DNA from: an uncultured Duncaniella sp.
GTDB lineage: Bacteria; Bacteroidota; Bacteroidia; Bacteroidales; Muribaculaceae
Direction of reading: 5' to 3'
Length of the DNA: 44,507 nt
NCBI GenBank assembly: GCA_910586305.1
Contig: CAJUGS010000029.1
Coordinates: 1-44,507 of the forward strand
In this document: positions 39,949 through 44,507 of the stretch, one piece after another
Layout of the letters: each line of letters starts with the position of its first letter
How positions within the stretch are numbered: position 1 is the stretch's first letter
Translations under genes and position numbers: made by a program
Notes under the pieces: generated by a model
Seen by the model: the letters and a program-made list of their open reading frames with translations, nothing else
Databases searched by the model: none
Told to the model about the DNA's origin: nothing

Positions 39949-42123
39949 TTAGTTGCCCATCTCTGAGATGAACTTTATTCGCGCCAAGCGTATTTCTTCC
40001 TCGCTGAAATCTGCTCCGAGATCGTGGAATGCCTTGTTGAGGTCGTCGTTTTCGTTCTCCTTGAAGTAGTCGAACAGTTCTTCCTGAGAGTCTTCGTCGA
40101 TAATATCGTCGATATAGTAGTTGATGTTGATCTTTGTTCCGGAATACACTATGCCTTCGATGTCGTCAAGCAGTTCTGCGAATTCGAGACCTTTGGCTTT
40201 TGCTATCTCTGGGAGCGGGATTTTGCGGTCAATGAGCTGAATGATGAAAAGTTTGGTGGAACTCTTGTCAGGTACAGAGCGGACGCGGAGATCTTCCGGG
40301 CGGTCAATCTCGTTTTCTGTGACATGGCGTTGTATGAGACGGATAAATTCGTCGCCATAGCGCTTGGCCTTGCCTGCTCCGACTCCCGGTATGTTCTGAA
40401 GCTCCTCGATGGTGACGGGATAAGTGGTAGCCATTGCTTCGAGAGATGGATCCTGGAAGATGACGTAGGGTGGGAGGCCGAGTCGTTTGGCTACTTTTTT
40501 CCGAAGGTCTTTGAGCATACTGTACAGCTCGTCATCTGCCACAAACGAGGCACCGGACTTTATGGCTTCGGTTTCGGAATCGTCGCAGAACTCAGAGTCC
40601 TCGACAACCTTGAAAGATACGGGTTTGGACAGGAATTTCTTTCCTTTCGGTGTGGTGCGCAGCAGGCCGTAATTCTCGATATCTCGTTCGAGATATCCCG
40701 AGAGAATTCCCTGGCGGATTACAGCGCTGATGAGGCGCTCGTCGGCGCCTTGCTCGCATCCGAATACTTCGAGGTCTTCATGACCGTATGACTGGACGTC
40801 CTGTGTGGCACGTCCGAGGAGGATGTCGGTGATATAGTCCGACTTGAACTTTTCTTTGAGTGCGATCACGGTTTCAATGACGGCACACAAATCATCTTTA
40901 GCTTCCACTTTCTTCTTTGGGTTTAGACAGTTGTCGCAATTCTGACAGTTATCGTTGAGATATTCCTCGCCAAAATAAAAAAGGAGTGAACGGCGTCGGC
41001 ATGAACTTGCCTCGGCATAGCTTTGTGTCTCGAGAAGGAGCTGCTTCCCGATTTCTTGCTCTGCGAGTGGTTTGCCTTGCATGAACTTTTCCATTTTCTG
41101 GAGGTCTTTGGCCGCATAGAATGTTATGCAGGTGCCTTCACCTCCGTCTCGTCCGGCACGTCCGGTCTCCTGATAGTAACCTTCAAGTGATTTGGGCATA
41201 TCGTAGTGAATCACAAATCTGACGTCAGGTTTGTCGATACCCATTCCGAAAGCAATGGTTGCGACTATGACGTCGACCTTTTCGAGTAGAAACGCGTCTT
41301 GATTAGCGCTTCGGGTTGCTGCATCCATCCCCGCGTGATAGGGGAGTGCCTTGATGTCGTTTACACGCAGCATCTCGGCGAGCTCCTCCACGCGTTTGCG
41401 GCTGAGGCAGTATATTATGCCCGATTTGCCGGGATTGTTCTTGATGAATTTGATGATGTCGCGGTCGATATTGGATGTTTTCGGCCTGACTTCGTAATAA
41501 AGGTTGGACCTGTTGAACGAAGATTTGAACACCATCGCATCCTGCATCCCGAGATTCTTCTGTATGTCGTGCTGCACTTTTGGGGTGGCAGTGGCAGTCA
41601 AGGCTATCATGGGACGTGGGTTGATCTCGTTTATTATCGGTCGTATGCGACGATATTCAGGGCGGAAGTCGTGACCCCACTCAGAGATGCAGTGGGCCTC
41701 GTCGACAGCGTAGAACGAGATGGGGACGGTCTTTAGAAACTCTATGTTTTCCTCTTTGGTGAGCGACTCTGGAGCCACGTAAAGAAGTTTGGTCTTTCCC
41801 TCTTTGATGTCGTTCTTCACGGCATCGATAGCTGCTCGGTTGAGCGACGAATTGAGGAAGTGGGCTACGTTGTCGGCTTCGCTGAAATTCCTCATGGCGT
41901 CGACCTGGTTTTTCATCAGCGCAATCAGCGGGGAGATGACTATGGCTGTGCCTTCCATCATCAGGGCGGGTAGCTGGTAGCATAGCGATTTGCCACCGCC
42001 GGTTGGCATCAGTACGAATACATCGTGTCCGTCAAGAAGTCCGGACATGATGGCTTCCTGGTTGCCTTTGAAGGTGTCGAAGCCGAAGTGCTTCTTCAGC
42101 GCTGAATGAAGGTCGTGGTTCAT
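39949..42123 (-). CDS. recQ: ATP-dependent DNA helicase RecQ
   Basis: This 724-residue superfamily 2 helicase has Walker A PTGGGKSLCYQ, the DEAH box in AVDEAHCISEWGHDFRPEY, a RecQ-Ct zinc-binding region with four cysteines (CRRRSLLFYFGEEYLNDNCQNCDNC), a winged-helix domain, and an HRDC domain (about 540-610, LRKKVAKRLGLPPYVIFQDPSLEAMA). A further C-terminal extension (about 625-724) is longer than E. coli RecQ and ends with an acidic stretch; it is common in Bacteroidetes homologues. It unwinds DNA in recombination and fork repair. It lies about 100 bases after clpX, a conserved order in this phylum. Confidence 0.95.
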   Translation of the reverse strand: MNHDLHSALKKHFGFDTFKGNQEAIMSGLLDGHDVFVLMPTGGGKSLCYQLPALMMEGTAIVISPLIALMKNQVDAMRNFSEADNVAHFLNSSLNRAAIDAVKNDIKEGKTKLLYVAPESLTKEENIEFLKTVPISFYAVDEAHCISEWGHDFRPEYRRIRPIINEINPRPMIALTATATPKVQHDIQKNLGMQDAMVFKSSFNRSNLYYEVRPKTSNIDRDIIKFIKNNPGKSGIIYCLSRKRVEELAEMLRVNDIKALPYHAGMDAATRSANQDAFLLEKVDVIVATIAFGMGIDKPDVRFVIHYDMPKSLEGYYQETGRAGRDGGEGTCITFYAAKDLQKMEKFMQGKPLAEQEIGKQLLLETQSYAEASSCRRRSLLFYFGEEYLNDNCQNCDNCLNPKKKVEAKDDLCAVIETVIALKEKFKSDYITDILLGRATQDVQSYGHEDLEVFGCEQGADERLISAVIRQGILSGYLERDIENYGLLRTTPKGKKFLSKPVSFKVVEDSEFCDDSETEAIKSGASFVADDELYSMLKDLRKKVAKRLGLPPYVIFQDPSLEAMATTYPVTIEELQNIPGVGAGKAKRYGDEFIRLIQRHVTENEIDRPEDLRVRSVPDKSSTKLFIIQLIDRKIPLPEIAKAKGLEFAELLDDIEGIVYSGTKININYYIDDIIDEDSQEELFDYFKENENDDLNKAFHDLGADFSEEEIRLARIKFISEMGN

Positions 42124-42223
42124 GGGGTTAGAGGTGAGGGAAGTTGCTTTAGTGAGTTTCTGTCTTATGTATGTGATCCAATTTAATTGGTTGTTGGCGG
42201 GAAAGGATGGGGTGTGAGGAATC

Positions 42224-43489
42224 CTATCCTATGTAGGCTTTCTTGAGTTTCTCTTCGGCAAATTCTCGGGTGATGGTGAGCTCTTTCACATCGGTAGATG
42301 GGGTCTCGTACATAGCATCGATCATTATGGTCTCTACTATGGTGCGAAGTCCTCGTGCTCCAAGTTTGTACTCGATGGCCTTGTCGACAATAAACTCGAG
42401 TGTGTCGGGGCTGAAAGTGAGTTTCACGCCGTCCATGGCGAAGAGTTTCTCATACTGGCGTATGATGGCGTTCTTGGGTTCGGTGAGCACTTTTAGAAGT
42501 GCTGTGCGGTCAAGGGGGTCGAGATGTACAAGTACAGGGAGTCGACCTATTATCTCGGGTATCAGACCAAATGATTTGAGGTCCTGAGGTGCGATATATT
42601 TGAGATAATTGTCGGAGTCAACCTTTGATCTCACACTGTTGCCTGTGAATCCCACTACGTGTGTGTTGAGGCGCTGGGCTATTTTGCGCTCGATGCCGTC
42701 GAATGCACCTCCGCAGATAAACAGGATGTTCTTTGTGTCTACGGGGATCATTTTCTGCTCCGGGTGCTTGCGCCCGCCGTTTGGCGGAACATTGACCACT
42801 GATCCTTCAAGCAATTTCAGAAGGCCCTGCTGCACTCCTTCGCCTGATACGTCGCGGGTAATCGATGGATTGTCGCCTTTGCGGGCTATCTTGTCGATTT
42901 CGTCGATGAACACGATTCCTTTTTCGGCTTTCTCCACATCGTAGTCGGCAGCCTGGAGCAGACGCACAAGCAGGCTTTCGATATCTTCGCCAACATAACC
43001 GGCCTCGGTGAGCACAGTGGCATCAACAATAGCAAAGGGAACATCGAGCTGTCGGGCAATAGTCTTTGCAAGAAGAGTCTTGCCTGTGCCGGTGGGTCCC
43101 ACCATAATTATATTGCTTTTCTCGATGTCTACTTCGTCGGCTTTCTGGGCAAGGCGTTTGTAGTGGTTGTATACGGCCACCGACAGGTATTTTTTGGCGT
43201 CTTCCTGGCCTATGACATATTGATTCAGGAAGTCGCAAATCTCCTTTGGAGTGGGGAGCTTGTCGTTTGTACCGGGAGCATCAGCTGCGTTTTTCTTGCC
43301 TTTCTTAGCTCCTCCGTTCTCGTTGAAATAGTCTTTGATAAGACCTTCAATCTGCTCTACGCACTCACTGCATATGTATGCATCGCCGAGCGGACTCGGC
43401 ACAAGAATGTCCGAGTAGGATGGTTCCTTGCCACAGAACGAGCATTTTACGGGGATGTTCCCCCCGCCGTTAGAATTCTTTTTAGCCAT
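42224..43489 (-). CDS. clpX: ClpXP unfoldase subunit ClpX
   Basis: This 421-residue AAA+ unfoldase has an N-terminal C4 zinc-binding domain (CSFCGKEP and CSECVEQ) for adaptor and substrate docking, a Gly/Lys-rich linker, Walker A GPTGTGKTLLAKT, Walker B VFIDEIDKIA and the GARGLRTIVE sensor region. It unfolds substrates and feeds them to ClpP. The ATG at 43489 is used; the frame also extends upstream, but the earlier part has no counterpart in ClpX. It lies 22 bases after clpP, so clpP-clpX are one operon. Confidence 0.97.
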   Translation of the reverse strand: MAKKNSNGGGNIPVKCSFCGKEPSYSDILVPSPLGDAYICSECVEQIEGLIKDYFNENGGAKKGKKNAADAPGTNDKLPTPKEICDFLNQYVIGQEDAKKYLSVAVYNHYKRLAQKADEVDIEKSNIIMVGPTGTGKTLLAKTIARQLDVPFAIVDATVLTEAGYVGEDIESLLVRLLQAADYDVEKAEKGIVFIDEIDKIARKGDNPSITRDVSGEGVQQGLLKLLEGSVVNVPPNGGRKHPEQKMIPVDTKNILFICGGAFDGIERKIAQRLNTHVVGFTGNSVRSKVDSDNYLKYIAPQDLKSFGLIPEIIGRLPVLVHLDPLDRTALLKVLTEPKNAIIRQYEKLFAMDGVKLTFSPDTLEFIVDKAIEYKLGARGLRTIVETIMIDAMYETPSTDVKELTITREFAEEKLKKAYIG

Positions 43490-43511
43490 TCTTAATATGA
43501 GCGACGTGTAT

Positions 43512-44198
43512 TTACTTCTTTTCGGGGAGGAGTATGTTGTCAATCATGCCGTAATCCTTGGCTTCCTGAGCTGTCATCCAGTAGTCACGGTCGGCATCGG
43601 CCTCGATACGATCCAGCGACATACCTGAGTGGTCGGCGATAATCTTGTAGAGTTCGGCTTTGTATTTTAAAATCTCGCGGGCTGTGATCTCTATATCGGA
43701 TGCCTGTCCCTGTACACCGCCGAGAGGCTGGTGTATCATGACACGTGAGTGGGGAAGAGCCAGGCGCTTGCCTTGCGCACCGGCAACGAGGAGGACTGCA
43801 GCCATCGATGCCGCCATACCTATACAGATGGTGGAAACATCGCTCTTGATATGCTGCATGGTGTCATAGAGACCAAGACCGGCAATCACAGAACCACCGG
43901 GCGAATTGAGATAGATCGAGATGTCTTTTCCCGGATCAACAGAGTCGAGATAGAGCAGCTGTCCCTGCACGACGGTAGCGGTGTAGTCGTTAACATCTGT
44001 AGACAGGAAGATGATGCGGTCCATCATGAGACGTGAGAACACGTCCATCTGGGCCACGTTGAGCTGACGCTCTTCAATAATGGTCGGAGAGATGTAAGAT
44101 GACGTAATCTGTGAAGCCGCTGCTTTGCCGTACTGATCGAGGGCCAGCCCGTTCATTCCGAGGTGGTGTACAGCAAAATTTCTGAAATCGTTATTCAT
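43512..44198 (-). CDS. clpP: ClpXP protease catalytic subunit ClpP
   Basis: This 228-residue serine peptidase has catalytic Ser131 in ICIGMAASMAAVLL and His156 in VMIHQPLGG; the aspartate lies further on. The N-terminal 35 residues are a propeptide-like extension. Fourteen subunits form the chamber that degrades ClpX-delivered proteins. It is the first gene of clpP-clpX. The trigger-factor gene that often precedes clpP in Bacteroides is not here; the upstream neighbour is a divergent tRNA-Ser. Confidence 0.96.
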   Translation of the reverse strand: MNNDFRNFAVHHLGMNGLALDQYGKAAASQITSSYISPTIIEERQLNVAQMDVFSRLMMDRIIFLSTDVNDYTATVVQGQLLYLDSVDPGKDISIYLNSPGGSVIAGLGLYDTMQHIKSDVSTICIGMAASMAAVLLVAGAQGKRLALPHSRVMIHQPLGGVQGQASDIEITAREILKYKAELYKIIADHSGMSLDRIEADADRDYWMTAQEAKDYGMIDNILLPEKK

Positions 44199-44244
44199 AT
44201 ATAATAGTCTGATGTAATTTCTGTGTATTTTCTTTTTGGTAATG

Positions 44245-44275
44245 TAAAGTTACAAAAAAAAAGCGTCATTTCAAA
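44245..44275 (-). promoter_or_regulatory. Vegetative promoter of clpP-clpX
   Basis: On the minus strand TTTG (44272-44275), 19 bases, then TAACTTTA (44245-44252), one base off the -7 consensus. It lies 46 bases upstream of the clpP ATG. Confidence 0.65.
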
Positions 44276-44386
44276 GAAAAATAGGCATTCTGTGGATTAA
44301 AGAAGCGAAAAATGGTGTCTGATATAGCGCCTTAGCTTTGCTGAAACAAAAAAACGGCAAAAAACTAAAAAAAAGATTGCGAAATA

Positions 44387-44418
44387 CTTGCATGGAATTG
44401 GGAAAATGTATACCTTTG
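44387..44418 (+). promoter_or_regulatory. Vegetative promoter of tRNA-Ser
   Basis: CTTG (44387-44390), 20 bases, then TACCTTTG (44411-44418), a perfect -7 element with a three-of-four -33 element, 35 bases before the tRNA. Confidence 0.75.
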
Positions 44419-44453
44419 CAGTCGTAAAATCGATTCGGTCATATTACGAACGA

Positions 44454-44507
44454 GGAGAGATGGCAGAGTGGTCGATTGCGGCGGTCTTGAAAACCGTTGA
44501 GGGTCAC
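44454..44507 (+). tRNA. tRNA-Ser (anticodon TGA), cut by the window end
   Basis: The first 54 bases of a serine tRNA: the acceptor start GGAGAGA, a D-arm with GGCAGAGTGGTCGATTGC, and the anticodon arm GGCGGTCTTGAAAACCG with loop CTTGAAA, anticodon TGA. The long variable arm begins at GTTGAGGGTCAC. The rest lies outside the window. Confidence 0.93.

Noticed and set aside
40024..40791. 255-codon open frame on the plus strand inside recQ
   Set aside because: It lies wholly antisense to recQ, has no family features and is rich in Val and Phe, as expected from a reverse frame of a real gene.

Overview
The window looks like chromosomal DNA from a gut-type member of the Bacteroidales, most likely family Muribaculaceae or a close relative; the family is an inference. 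Three things support the order. Vegetative promoters repeatedly match the Bacteroidetes pattern (TTTG, 19-20 bases, TAnnTTTG) in front of tRNAs and protein genes. The gene content is typical (DUF4249 lipoprotein with a TonB-dependent receptor, rhamnose operon of the kinase-isomerase-permease-aldolase type, clpP-clpX-recQ). Start codons generally lack Shine-Dalgarno motifs. No phage, insertion sequence, CRISPR array or plasmid gene is visible.

Layout. 1-12.5 kb: tRNA-Lys, an exported GH51 arabinofuranosidase, a small TPR protein, a MINPP-type phytase-like phosphatase, an NlpC/P60 lipoprotein coupled to an M16 peptidase-like protein without the zinc motif, a DegP/HtrA protease, and the rhaB-rhaA-rhaT-rhaD rhamnose operon. 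12.5-18.3 kb: an RND efflux operon with its outer-membrane factor first. 18.3-21.6 kb: a probable small RNA, an operon of an unrecognised lipoprotein and a PagL-like lipid A deacylase barrel, and another small lipoprotein. 21.7-28.3 kb: clpB, then a TetR regulator, TonB-dependent receptor and DUF4249 lipoprotein in one operon. 28.4-31.6 kb: tRNA-Pro, a DcaP-like porin, and an ECF sigma factor with a membrane anti-sigma-like protein and a small exported protein. 31.7-44.5 kb: housekeeping genes, namely B12-dependent ribonucleotide reductase, dnaA, pgeF, an EamA transporter, NADH dehydrogenase II, ftsE, recQ, clpX and clpP, and the start of a tRNA-Ser.

The most interesting signal is regulatory. 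The pattern TGTAAC-N16-CGTC, which has the form of an ECF sigma-factor promoter (AAC in the -35, CGT in the -10), occurs exactly upstream of both the ECF sigma gene (30122-30147) and htrA (6048-6073). A one-mismatch copy with identical spacing (TGTAAT-N16-CGTC, 21013-21038, minus strand) precedes the lipoprotein/PagL-like operon. This suggests an autoregulated envelope-stress regulon joining a periplasmic protease and an outer-membrane lipid A enzyme, analogous in role to SigmaE systems. Other notable elements are a perfect 16-bp palindrome overlapping the tetR promoter, a promoter-plus-terminator unit antisense to the 3' region of the PagL-like operon, a sigma54-like motif before clpB, and a perfect 25-bp hairpin between converging genes at 31.7 kb.
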